Assembly (NCBI RefSeq): GCF_013299185.1
Contig: NZ_JAAFKG010000001.1
Location: 240,507 to 304,506 of the forward strand
Origin: Microcoleus sp. bin48.metabat.b7b8b9.023
GTDB taxonomy: Bacteria > Cyanobacteriota > Cyanobacteriia > Cyanobacteriales > Microcoleaceae
Length of the DNA stretch: 64,000 bases
Direction: 5' to 3'
Part shown: positions 1 through 8,517 of the stretch, piece by piece
Numbering within the stretch: position 1 is the stretch's first letter
How the letters are laid out: every line of letters begins with the position of its first letter
The notes under the pieces: model-generated
The model's input: the letters and a program-made list of their open reading frames with translations, nothing else
Told to the model about the DNA's origin: nothing
Databases searched by the model: none
Position numbers and translations under genes: made by a program

Positions 1-5
1 TTCCA

Positions 6-1568
6 ATGCTTGTCAAAACATTGAACCACAAAGACCGTGCCGTGAGCCTTCATTGCATTCGGGCGATCGGCAAAATTGGCTCTAGGGCGGCAGTAATTGA
101 ATTAGCGCGGGTGCTCGAATCTGCCGATTCCCAAGCGCAAGCTTGGGCCGCTTGGGCCCTAGGAGAAATTGACTCGAAACCAGCAGCCGCAGCACTGATC
201 GAAGCCCTCAACCACAAAGCCGCCGGAGTGCGCGCCTGGGCGGTTTGGGCCTTGGGTAAAATTAACCCCAAAATAGCCGTCCCCACCACGATTAAAGCCC
301 TGAAACATCAAGACTCAGAGGTGCGCTGGCGGGCCGCCGTAAACTGCGGGAAAATCGGGGTGGCTGAGGTAGTTCCGGGGCTGCTGAATGCCCTCAGAGA
401 CGACAATCACCTCGTCCGTGCTAGGGCGGCCGCGGCTTTGGGGAAAATTGGCGATCGCGACGCAGTACCCCGCTTAGTAGAATTGCTTCACGAACCCGAC
501 TCCTATGCCGTTTCTTTGAGGGCCGCCGAGGCCTTGGGACAAATCGGGACGGAAACGGCTGTGGCTGGGCTGCTGCAAGCCCTCAACCACGAGGACTCAG
601 ATGTGCGCGGCAGTGCAGTTTCTGCCTTGGGGGAAATCAGCAGCGAGGTGGCTGCGGTGGCGGTAATGCGATCGCTCTCGGATCGAGACATTTTCGTGCG
701 CGGCAGGGCGGCTGTTGCACTCGGGAACATCAATATAGCCGGAGATGCTAACTTGCAAAAAATGGTGGCTGCGGGACTGGCGATCGCCCTAGGCGACAGC
801 GAATCCTATGTGCGGTGGAGAGTTGCTGATGCTTTGGGGCAGATTGGGACAGACGAGGCTGTAGCAGGTTTGGTGCGACTGCTGGAAGACGAAACCTCTG
901 GAGTGCGCCAAAAGGCTGTTAAATCCCTCGGTCAAATTGGCTCTCGTGCTGCTCTTTTGGCTCTGGAAGCAGCTTTAAAACGCCAATTTGCTGACGTTCG
1001 CGCCCTCGCCGCCCAATATTTGCCGGATGTCGGCGCTGAGGTAAAAACAGTTTATTTTGAGCAGGAATCTGCTACGGATGTCTCGGGTGAAAAACTGTCG
1101 CAAATCCAGATTGCTTCGGAAGCAGAAGCCACTGAATATATTATCGATCGCCCTGCGGGCCGGAATCTCCAATACTTAATCTCGATCGGCACTCCGGGCG
1201 TACCAGATCCCAAAACTTTTCACAAAGTCCCTAACCGATTGCGGTTAGAATTTAACGACCTCGAAACCCCCGTTGACGACCCCGATCGCGTCTTGGCTAC
1301 AATTGATGACGTACTCCAAATTATTGACTTCGCCCGCCAAATATCGGCGCACCCCGGCAAATTGCTCGTCTGCTGTCAAAGTGGCATCAGCCGTTCAACA
1401 GCAGCAGCTTTGACTGTGTGTGCTGCCCTGTTGGGCCGGGGCAAAGAACAAGAAGCTTGGGCCGTGGTGCTTGCCGCCAGAGCCCAAGCCAGGCCGAATC
1501 GCTGGATTGTGCAATTGGCCGATGAAGCTTTGGGTAGAAATGGGAAGTTATCCGATTTTAGATTTTAG
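6..1568 (+). CDS. HEAT-repeat protein with C-terminal tyrosine/dual-specificity phosphatase-like domain (5' partial)
   Basis: Residues 1-345 are about eleven HEAT/PBS-lyase-type repeats of roughly 31 residues, each with an ALGxIG-like turn and charged helix ends. Such repeats usually form protein-binding solenoids. Residues about 370-515 are a different domain. It contains a CX5R signature (CQSGISR, C457 to R463) followed by STAAAL, as in the P-loop of cysteine-dependent tyrosine or dual-specificity phosphatases, and an upstream conserved-looking FNDLETP stretch. The reading frame is open to the window edge and the first residues are mid-repeat, so the true start lies upstream. I infer a phosphatase recruited to partners by its HEAT solenoid. 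The first cysteine of the CC pair replaces the usual histidine before the catalytic cysteine, so activity is not certain. Confidence 0.8.
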   Translation: MLVKTLNHKDRAVSLHCIRAIGKIGSRAAVIELARVLESADSQAQAWAAWALGEIDSKPAAAALIEALNHKAAGVRAWAVWALGKINPKIAVPTTIKALKHQDSEVRWRAAVNCGKIGVAEVVPGLLNALRDDNHLVRARAAAALGKIGDRDAVPRLVELLHEPDSYAVSLRAAEALGQIGTETAVAGLLQALNHEDSDVRGSAVSALGEISSEVAAVAVMRSLSDRDIFVRGRAAVALGNINIAGDANLQKMVAAGLAIALGDSESYVRWRVADALGQIGTDEAVAGLVRLLEDETSGVRQKAVKSLGQIGSRAALLALEAALKRQFADVRALAAQYLPDVGAEVKTVYFEQESATDVSGEKLSQIQIASEAEATEYIIDRPAGRNLQYLISIGTPGVPDPKTFHKVPNRLRLEFNDLETPVDDPDRVLATIDDVLQIIDFARQISAHPGKLLVCCQSGISRSTAAALTVCAALLGRGKEQEAWAVVLAARAQARPNRWIVQLADEALGRNGKLSDFRF

Positions 1569-2254
1569 ATTTCCACCGCTGCGATCGCGTCGAACGATTT
1601 TAGATTTGCGAATAACTTATTTTCTAAGAGTTTGAAGCTTGCTTAGAGTTGCATTATTTTTTTGAACTGGTATTAATAGGAGCGATCGAATTGACCGTCG
1701 CCACAGAGAGAGCTCGCAATTGCAACAGTTAACCCGTAGAAACCCGGTTTCTTTTCGTAAGCTCTAAAGTTATACTCGATTTACACGACTTGCGGGGCTG
1801 CGATGCCAAAAGTCGATCGCCAGGGTGCAGAAGCGCGATCGGCTGCCGCATTTGTGACATTCTGTGCTATGTATTAGTCGGATACGCAACAAAAACTGTC
1901 AAGCAATCGTCGCATTGCTGGTAGCAACACCCCAAAGCTGAGGAATCGGGTGCATTGTCAAGAGACAATATCAGCTTTGGGCTACTCACAGGCAAAACGC
2001 ATCAGACAGAATTTTCTGCCTGTAAAAATTCATGTGGCAATAATTCACTGCCGGGATAAATCTTTCTTTTTTTGCCTGCTGGAGACTTTTACCAGTCGAA
2101 AAAGTAATTTGGCAACAGCCATCAACAGCCTAATTATCTATTAGACATCAACCGAATTTAAGCTTCTGCCCTGACTCGACAAGAGTTTCAGATACTTTTT
2201 CGCAGATGTCTACAGGAAAACACACAAGCTTTTCCCTTTGGAGAACTTACGAGC
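1569..2254. other. Intergenic region with a nested inverted repeat
   Basis: No convincing gene is visible in these 686 bases. It holds a copy of a short dispersed motif (AGAAACCCGGTTTCTT, near 1738) and a nested hairpin at 1931-1981. The outer arms are CCCAAAGCTGA and TCAGCTTTGGG, and an inner TTGTC/GACAA stem lies within. The hairpin has no T tract, so it is not a standard terminator. It could be a small structured RNA or a repeat unit. Confidence 0.5.
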
Positions 2255-4255
2255 GTGGTAAATTTTCACAGAATACAGCGGTTGCATATGTCAAAAACAA
2301 ATTTGCTCAAAAAAACACGCAACGAAGTAGGTTTATCGGTTGGTGCTTGGCAACGCAAGGGCGAGGCAAATCCAGATTTGCAACCATTGAGCCAGCAGGA
2401 AAAAGCTGTATTACCGCAAACAAATAACCCCGAAAATAGCAATTTAGGTAAACGGATGTGGCCCTTTATTTCCGCACAATTTGCTTCTGTAGAAACCGAA
2501 CCCAAACAATCATCGCTCCACAATCTGGCAAAACAACCCTCCTTGAAACTTACCAAAAACTTGTCTTTTAAGCTTGGCTGTCTGCCCATAGACAAAAAAA
2601 TCAGTGGCGGGTATTTGCTAGCAATAGGAATCGGATTTGTTGGCTCGCTGAGCGGACTTACAATCGCTGAATACCACCAAGAAAAAGGATTGAGGCAACT
2701 CAATGATGCTCACATACAAGCACAATTGATCGGTAACTTTAAAGATGCAGCACTGGCGGCACAATTGCAGGGAGCACAGCTAGATTCTTTTGTAGACAAT
2801 TCCCCTAAGTTGGAACTGCAAAAACAGCAGTTTATCAACAGTATTGTTAAGGCCAAAAACCTGCGGTTGCGTATCGAAAAATTTGCCGAAAGCCAACCAG
2901 CTTGGCTCGCAGCCAAGCCGGAAGCTCTCAAAACTTTACTCCAAGATTGCACGGAAAATTTAGAATCCTACGCCGATACTCTCAACTCAACTTTGCTGCA
3001 AGTCCAGCAATCGCAACTGTCGCCTCGGAAGATAGAGTCGATCCGAAAATTGTTGGCCACAGAAAGCGGAGAAGGTGCAAAACAGCTTGAGGGACACCTT
3101 CAGGAATTGAGCAAAATCCTCGATATTGCCCAGCAGCAAGAGCGCCAAGGCGGTGCAGTGATGCAGGCTGCCCAAGGAATCGAAAAGGGCATAATTATGA
3201 TTAGTATGCTGCTGTCGGTAGGGCTGGCTGGAATAGTGGCCTGCCGCACCAGTAGGGCGATCGCCAAACCAGTCGTCAGCGTCACTCAGGTGGCTCAACA
3301 AGTCGCCGCCGAGTCGAATTTTGATTTGCGAGCCCCCGTCAGCGGACAAGACGAAATAAGCTCGTTAGCTGTATCTCTCAATCACCTGATCGAGCGAGTT
3401 TCCGAACATACAAAAGAATTGGCACAAGCTAAGGAAGATGCTTTAGTGGCTACCACTGCTAAAAGCCACTTTTTAGCCAATATGAGTCACGAGTTGCGGA
3501 CGCCTTTAAATGCGATTATCGGCTACAGTCAACTACTTTTAGAAGATGCCAGAGATTCCGGGTACAAAGATTTTGTTACCGACTTAGACAAGATTCAGAA
3601 TGCAGGCACGCACCTGCTATCTTTGGTTAACGACATCCTCGATTTGTCAAAAATTCAAACGGGGGGAATGAACCTCGACATCGAAGAGTTTGACATCGAA
3701 TCCCTGCTCGATCACATATCAATGGCGGTAAAATTGTCTTTACAACAGAATGGCAATGTTTTAGAAATAGAGTGTGACAGTCAAACTGTTGGCACCATGC
3801 ACGCAGATTTAGCAAAAGTGCGAAAAGTTCTGCTGCACCTGCTGAACAATGCTGCTAAGTTCACCAAAAATGGGATAGTGAAAGTCAGCGTCAGCCGTGT
3901 TGAGGGAACCGGAGAATCGAATGTAGCGCATCTGTCGGGTGTTGAAAATTTAATGGTTGCGGGCGAGGCGAAATCGAGTTTAATTGCTTGTCCAGTTGCG
4001 AATGTTCAAGCATCGGATTGGATTTGCTTTCGAGTTAAAGATACCGGCATTGGAATGTCTCCCCAACAACAGCAAAAATTGTTTGAAGCCTTCGCGCAAG
4101 CTGATTCTTCGGCGGCGCGCCAGTACGGTGGCACTGGATTGGGGCTGACAATTAGCCGCCACTACTGTCAGATGATGGGCGGCGAGATTTTGGTCGAAAG
4201 CGAGGAGGGCAAAGGGTCTATTTTCACTGTACGCATACCAGCAGGAAATAGTTAA
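2255..4255 (+). CDS. Membrane-bound sensor histidine kinase (HAMP-HisKA-HATPase)
   Basis: A 666-residue sensor kinase. The order is a 110-residue cytoplasmic N-terminal stretch, a membrane helix near residues 122-145, an extracytoplasmic helical sensor region to about 310, a second helix near 318-338, HAMP about 340-395, HisKA with the phosphoacceptor in [11 protein letters not shown] near 420, and a HATPase domain with N box (NNAAKF), G1 (DTGIGM) and G2 (GGTGLGL). It autophosphorylates on histidine in response to an unseen signal. No receiver domain or adjacent response regulator is present, so it is an orphan kinase. The start is a GTG with GGAGA about 11 bases upstream; an in-frame ATG at 2288 is the alternative. 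The ligand cannot be read from the sequence. Confidence 0.88.
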   Translation: MVNFHRIQRLHMSKTNLLKKTRNEVGLSVGAWQRKGEANPDLQPLSQQEKAVLPQTNNPENSNLGKRMWPFISAQFASVETEPKQSSLHNLAKQPSLKLTKNLSFKLGCLPIDKKISGGYLLAIGIGFVGSLSGLTIAEYHQEKGLRQLNDAHIQAQLIGNFKDAALAAQLQGAQLDSFVDNSPKLELQKQQFINSIVKAKNLRLRIEKFAESQPAWLAAKPEALKTLLQDCTENLESYADTLNSTLLQVQQSQLSPRKIESIRKLLATESGEGAKQLEGHLQELSKILDIAQQQERQGGAVMQAAQGIEKGIIMISMLLSVGLAGIVACRTSRAIAKPVVSVTQVAQQVAAESNFDLRAPVSGQDEISSLAVSLNHLIERVSEHTKELAQAKEDALVATTAKSHFLANMSHELRTPLNAIIGYSQLLLEDARDSGYKDFVTDLDKIQNAGTHLLSLVNDILDLSKIQTGGMNLDIEEFDIESLLDHISMAVKLSLQQNGNVLEIECDSQTVGTMHADLAKVRKVLLHLLNNAAKFTKNGIVKVSVSRVEGTGESNVAHLSGVENLMVAGEAKSSLIACPVANVQASDWICFRVKDTGIGMSPQQQQKLFEAFAQADSSAARQYGGTGLGLTISRHYCQMMGGEILVESEEGKGSIFTVRIPAGNS

Positions 4256-4263
4256 TACACACA

Positions 4264-4386
4264 TATAGCCTTTCTCAAAAAGATGAGGTACTCATGGGGA
4301 TAGGGCATTGGGCAAAGAGGGGAAAGAGGGCATAGGGCATCGGGCATCGGGCATCGGCATACCTCACTTTTTTGAGAACCGTTATA
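4264..4386. repeat. Hairpin-ended minisatellite element, copy 1
   Basis: One end reads TATAGCCTTTCTCAAAAAG then ATGAGGTA. The other end (4359-4386) is its inverted counterpart, CATACCTCAC...GAGAACCGTTATA. Between them lies a degenerate tandem of 6-9 base units containing GGGCAT. Further copies of these ends occur near 4457, 4726, 11812, 15808, 46602, 48587 and 56814. Confidence 0.75.
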
Positions 4387-4456
4387 GGTAGGGTGCGAAG
4401 CGAACATAAAAACAGGAAAGAATCAAGTTCTTGGGCACCCTACCAGTTAAACGCAT

Positions 4457-4485
4457 AGCGGTTCTCATAAAGATGAGGTATGCCA
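4457..4485. repeat. Solo end of the hairpin-ended repeat family
   Basis: This stretch (TAGCGGTTCTCATAAAG then ATGAGGTATGCC) matches one terminus of the family described at 4264-4386. No obvious matching opposite end is nearby, so it is a solo or decayed copy. The following 4486-4725 has no recognisable gene. It includes two more degenerate CCTCATCTTT motifs around 4672-4715. Confidence 0.55.
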
Positions 4486-4725
4486 AATTCTGCTACGATC
4501 GGATTGAGATTACACACTGCGGGCGAGCATCTTTACCGAAGAGAAACCTCACAAACCTTATAGGAACTATCGATTACCCCTTACCAGATATATAGCATCT
4601 ATCAGATAGGTTCGCGGACGTTTTTGGGCTTGGGCACTCTTTGTTTAAGCGGTTATATAAGCTGTCAGTCACACCTCATCTTTCTGATAAATGCTATACC
4701 TCATCTTTCCCTCGAAAGGCTACAT

Positions 4726-4872
4726 ACAGCGGTTCTCAAGCGTAGTGAGGTATGCCCTATGCCCTATGCCCTATGCCCTATGCCCTATGCCCTATGCCCT
4801 ATACCCTATGCCCTATGCCCTATGCCCTATGCCCTATCCCCATGAGTACCTCATCTTTTTGAGAAAGGCTAT
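4726..4872. repeat. Hairpin-ended minisatellite element, copy 2, with TATGCCC tandem
   Basis: The left end is CAGCGGTTCTCAAG plus TGAGGTA. The right end is TACCTCATCTTTTTGAGAAA plus GGCTATA, which forms the opposite arm. The core (about 4750-4840) is about twelve units of the heptamer TATGCCC with one variant unit (TATACCC). Open frames through this core (for example 4624-4845) encode only repeats of MPYAL and are not genes. Confidence 0.8.
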
Positions 4873-4893
4873 ATATAACTTCTGAAAGCTCGA

Positions 4894-5748
4894 TCAAAGG
4901 TCAAATATTGAAGTGACTTTTGTATCAACATATTTCATGTCACCAGTAGTTCCTCCAGCAAAATGAAGGAAATAGTTATTGAAAAATGCTGTTGTTACAC
5001 ATTTAGAAATTAGTGAAGCCTTAGGATTTAAACCAATTTTTTGTAATCCCTTTTGTACTACGTTGTCTCTCGAACTTAGAAAGGGGTACAGAAATTGCTG
5101 GATTAACGGCCAAGGCATATTAAATTTTGGAGAAATCCAGCACTCAATATGGCGCATCAATATCTCATAGCTCAATGGGCGCATTTCATAGTTCCATTCT
5201 CCCGAACCTTTGTCTTCATAGGAGTGATAAACATACTCCAGCAATTCTCTATGATAACGAGGAGAAAGCACCATAACTCCGGCTTGTACAACGGATTGAA
5301 ATTCTGCATCTATCCCAAAACTTTTGTAAAAAGCTGTAGGAGAAAGGTTGTCTATGTATTCGATACCATTCTTAGACCAAAAATCATAAAGTCTTTTCAG
5401 GCAAATCTCGTGATCTGCTCTACTAGGAGTTGCATAATCATCTACTGCCCCAATCTTCTCTAGTGGAACTCCCTCGGTAATATCGGGACTGTTTGGGTTA
5501 ATCAATATATCAGCATCGACCCAAACAACTCGATCGTATTTTTGAAGACTGGGTTCTGACAAAATTAAGCACTTTTGCCATGATGGATTTCTAGACTGAG
5601 CCTTGGACGAATTATCTAACGGTTGTGTCAAAACAACAACTTCAAATTGATATTTTTCAGCATAGTGCTGCCATAGAGACCTACAATGTTTCTCGAACAT
5701 GAGTTCATAGTTCTTGCCTATTGCTAGCGTAACAAGTGCCTTTGCCAC
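4894..5748 (-). CDS. GT-A fold glycosyltransferase-like protein
   Basis: A 284-residue protein. It opens with a beta strand (KALVTLAIG) and a helix typical of nucleotide-sugar-binding folds. Near residues 75-82 it has VVWVDADIL, a DxD-like metal/nucleotide-sugar motif preceded by hydrophobic residues, as in GT-A enzymes. The overall pattern recalls the GMA12/MNN10 or GT8-like groups, but I cannot place the family firmly. No signal peptide or membrane helix is evident, so it is probably cytoplasmic and adds a sugar to a glycan or lipid acceptor. It stands alone between repeat DNA and an insertion-sequence region and is moderately AT-rich, which fits acquisition by transfer. Confidence 0.7.
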   Translation of the reverse strand: MAKALVTLAIGKNYELMFEKHCRSLWQHYAEKYQFEVVVLTQPLDNSSKAQSRNPSWQKCLILSEPSLQKYDRVVWVDADILINPNSPDITEGVPLEKIGAVDDYATPSRADHEICLKRLYDFWSKNGIEYIDNLSPTAFYKSFGIDAEFQSVVQAGVMVLSPRYHRELLEYVYHSYEDKGSGEWNYEMRPLSYEILMRHIECWISPKFNMPWPLIQQFLYPFLSSRDNVVQKGLQKIGLNPKASLISKCVTTAFFNNYFLHFAGGTTGDMKYVDTKVTSIFDL

Positions 5749-5769
5749 TCTATACTCTCCTTAGTTTAT

Positions 5770-6200
5770 TCATCAGAAAAAGGGGTAGAAATCTCGTGCT
5801 TTGAGCATCGGCTTTACATTCCCCTTTCGGGGTGGAGGGGTATGGTTGCCCCTCCATGGAGATATGGTTGTCTCCAATCTCTTTCGAGTAAAGTTAGCTT
5901 GTCGGTCAATGTTAAAAGGGCTTTTTAGGCTAGCAGCACTGTCCCAGTGACCTTAGAACTGTTTAACTACTAGCGACAGAGCAAGGAACTAGCAACGCAT
6001 TCTCTTGGTGTCGTGACTCTTTTAACGTAGTCAGTTAAGACTTAGGCCCGTCAGAACGGCTTGTTAGATTTCTCCTTCAAGCCTCACGCCTTTAGGCTGA
6101 GGTTCCTGACTGAAGATTTACCTTTAAATCTTTAACGGGGAAATCTCCCACACACATCTGATTCAACCCCAAAATGCCGCATATGGTTTGTCCTGTCAAG
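5770..6200 (-). mobile_element. Possible TnpB-type element 3' end / omega-RNA-like remnant
   Basis: There is no protein-coding frame here, but the structure is strong. Three consecutive hairpins occur at 5821-5832, 5834-5855 and 5858-5875; the last two have different stems but the same 8-base loop, TATGGTTG. Read on the minus strand, the end AAAGCACGAGATTTCTACCC resembles the right ends of cyanobacterial TnpB elements as I remember them. I infer an orphan right end with guide-RNA scaffold whose tnpB has been lost. The identification is tentative. Confidence 0.35.
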
Positions 6201-6764
6201 TTCTACTATAAAAAATTATCCAAATTTTTCAGTATCTGCGATTGGTAGTGTATAACGCAATACGCTTCGCTTAGGTGTTGTCGGAAGAGACAAACGCTCT
6301 TCTGCGATCGCTTCGGTAAAGGCTAGGAAAAGAATCCCATGGTCTATTTTTAACATCGTTTTGACTGCATGACGGTCTTAACCCAAGCGTATTGGTGTAT
6401 CGCGAGCGTCAATGATTTGTGCAAGTATTTAGGGGGGTGTCGCAGGATCTGAAATACCGATCGCAGCGGGATTGCCACTACAAACATTACAGGATTTTTG
6501 ACTGCTGGCTATAGGATCATTTATAGTTCTGGATTACTGAATTTTTTCTGGTTGTCGATCGCCCCTATGGCTAGTAAGGGCCAAAAAATGCCCTATAAAT
6601 TGCTACCCATTCATCATCGCCATCTCTCCCTCAAGGTAATATTTAATACCAGTGCAGTGGATTCTCAATTCCCGAGCGATCGCGAATGGTGCGATCGATA
6701 GCTACTACATCAGAAGGCAGCCAACACTGACTGAGAGCTAGTACCTAGGTGGCGAATAAATAGA
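6201..6764. other. Intergenic region without recognisable genes
   Basis: Both strands contain only short, broken frames. The open frame at 6498-6701 shows no recognisable domain and has a composition typical of non-coding DNA. HIP1-like GCGATCGC sites are present. I see no terminal repeats, and nothing is called here. Confidence 0.5.
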
Positions 6765-6821
6765 CAGAGTGGTACATTTGTAGACAAGTCTCAGATGTAC
6801 CATTTTGTTCAAGCCACATGA

Positions 6822-6980
6822 ATTCGCTATGAATTCGCTAAAAAGCTTGGATTGTCAGTAAAAACACTCCAGGATTGGGATGTTGCAGGGAAGCTACCGG
6901 CCAAACGCACTCTGTCGGGGTATCGCTTCTACTCATATGGAAGACGACTGACAAGCCCGTACAAGATATGTCAGACTTAA
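6822..6980 (+). pseudogene. tnpA: IS607 serine recombinase TnpA, N-terminal HTH stub
   Basis: The frame encodes FAKKLGLSVKTLQDWD, VAGKLPAKRT and GYRFYSY, which is the MerR-like helix-turn-helix of IS607-family TnpA. The family normally continues for about 140 more residues with a serine-recombinase catalytic domain. Here the frame ends at a TAA (6978) about ten residues after the helix-turn-helix. No ATG is in frame; an ATT at 6822 follows a stop. It is therefore a truncated remnant, 29 bases before tnpB. Confidence 0.7.
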
Positions 6981-7009
6981 GCAAAGAAATACAGTGTTGA
7001 GGTCGAACA

Positions 7010-8099
7010 ATGCTTTTATCCATCAAAACAAAGTTAAAGCTAAACAAGAGTCAAGCAACAGTTATGAGCAAACACGCTGGCATAGCTCGGTTTACTTATA
7101 ACTGGGGATTGGCTACTTGGAGCAATCTTTATCAAGATGGACTAAAGCCAAACAAATACCTGCTCAAAAAATTCTTCAACAATCATGTGAAGCCCGAGTT
7201 TACGTGGATCAAAGAAGCGGGAATTTGCCAAAAGATAACTCAATATGCTTTTGACAATCTTGGAGACTCCTTCTCTCGGTTTTTCTCAAAAAAAGCCGGA
7301 TATCCTAGATTCAAAAAGAAGGGACATCACGACTCGTTCACGATTGATGCAGGTGGTAAACCTATCCCCGTGGGCGGGACATCCATCAAGCTACCGACAA
7401 TCGGTTGGGTAAAAACCCACGAAGGACTGCCCCATACGACTTGCAAGTCAATTACTATATCACGCACTGCCGACAGTTGGTTTATCGCTTTTGCGATGCG
7501 TGCAAGAACATGAACCAACGATCAAAAGTCATGACGTTGTAGGAGTTGATTTGGGAGTAAAAGAGTTGGCGATGCTTTCAAATGGCGTAGTATTCCCGAA
7601 CCCAAAACACTACAAAGCGCATCTCGCAAAACTCAAGAGATTGTCAAGAATTCTTACCAGGAAGGTAAAAGGCTCTAGCAATAGATTTAAGGCGAAACAA
7701 AGGCTAGCAAAGCATCACGCAAAAATAGCAAATCTCCGAAAAAACACCTTGCATCAAATCACTACTTACTTATGCAAAAACCACGCAACAATAGTAGTAG
7801 AGGACTTGAATGTTGGGGGAATGCTAAAGAATCACAAACTAGCTCAGGTAATAGCCGACTGTGGATTCCATGAATTCAAATGCCAGTTAGAGTATAAAGC
7901 TAAAAAGTTTGGTTGTGAAGTGATGGTTGCCGACCGCTGGTTTCCATCAAGCAAGACCTGTTCAAATTGTGGGCATATCCAAGATATGCCACTAAAAGAA
8001 AGGGTTTACAATTGCGAAAGTTGTGGTCATTCGATGGACAGGGATTTGAATGCAGCGATAAATTTGTCGCGGTTGGCTTTCACGGTGAAAGCTGACTGA
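7010..8099 (+). pseudogene. tnpB: TnpB RNA-guided nuclease, frameshifted
   Basis: Two frames together make one TnpB. The first (7010-7513) carries the N-terminal KTKLKLN...FTYNWGL region. The second (7491-8099) carries the RuvC-like core: VVGVDLGVKELA (first Asp), VVEDLNVGGM (Glu), a CSNCGH/CESCGH zinc finger, and DRDLNAAINL (last Asp). TnpB cuts DNA guided by omega-RNA in related elements. The frames join around 7490-7513 with a +1 shift, equal to one extra base or two missing. This breaks the protein unless a programmed shift operates, and I see no slippery run. All catalytic acidic residues survive, so the frameshift looks recent. Confidence 0.85.
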
Positions 8100-8164
8100 G
8101 GGATAACCGCTCCCATGCTCCCGATGAAGTAAGAAACAAATGTCTAGACTTGTCTAGTATTTGT

Positions 8165-8290
8165 ATAGCAGATTACTACCCGCTGAGGTGGTTGAGAGCT
8201 TTGGGTTTACAAGTCGAAATTCTGGTACCTTGGGACTTGCAAGAGAAAATGGCTGTAGAAATCCAAAATACTGGCAACTTATACCTATAG
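8165..8290 (+). pseudogene. 3' stub of a probable WYL-domain regulator gene
   Basis: The frame reads DYYPLRWLRALGLQVEIL, VPWDLQEKMA and EIQNTGNLYL then TAG. A PLRWLRxLGxQVEILxPxxLxxxMxxEI ending is what I know from the C-termini of WYL-domain transcriptional regulators. The fragment starts immediately at the right end of the IS607-like element. It looks like the surviving tail of a gene cut by the insertion. I could not find its 5' part on the other side of the element, so a deletion probably followed. Confidence 0.5.
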
Positions 8291-8517
8291 TCTTTTGCCC
8301 GATAATAATTAAAGCTATTGTGGAAAACTTGCATATTTCTGTGGAAAACCCCCTTTTTCCTGTGGAAAACCACAACTAAATGAAGTGCGAGTGCTCTCAC
8401 CAGATTGATAGGATTTGAAAAATTGGAGGAATTGCGATCGCCTTTCCTCGCCTTCCTCCTTGATCCCTCAACCTGCTTTTTGCTGGAAATACAGCCGAAA
8501 TCTTTCTTGCTTCATCC

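Larger units (their letters stand above)
6765..8165 (+). mobile_element. Decayed IS607-like element
   Basis: It comprises a tnpA stub (6822-6980) and a frameshifted tnpB (7010-8099), a gene order typical of IS607. An 11-base inverted repeat bounds them: TAGACAAGTCT at 6781-6791 and its complement AGACTTGTCTA at 8146-8156, with partial similarity on both sides. A small palindrome, GGTACAT/ATGTACC, surrounds the left copy at 6771-6801. IS607 elements lack classic terminal inverted repeats, so these are taken only as boundary marks. The catalytic part of tnpA is missing, so the copy cannot move by itself. Confidence 0.65.

Noticed and set aside
2206..2427. 73-codon frame overlapping the kinase start ([11 protein letters not shown])
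   Set aside because: It overlaps the N-terminus of the well-supported kinase in another frame and shows no domain.
4624..4885. Two open frames rich in MPYAL repeats
   Set aside because: They are translations of the TATGCCC heptamer minisatellite; no non-repeat domain and no ribosome site.
6498..6701. 67-codon frame in the IS region
   Set aside because: No recognisable domain, no ribosome site, ordinary for random open frames in this composition.
8154..8400. Overlapping frames on both strands downstream of tnpB
   Set aside because: They are alternative readings of the WYL-like stub; only the frame 8165-8290 resembles a protein family.
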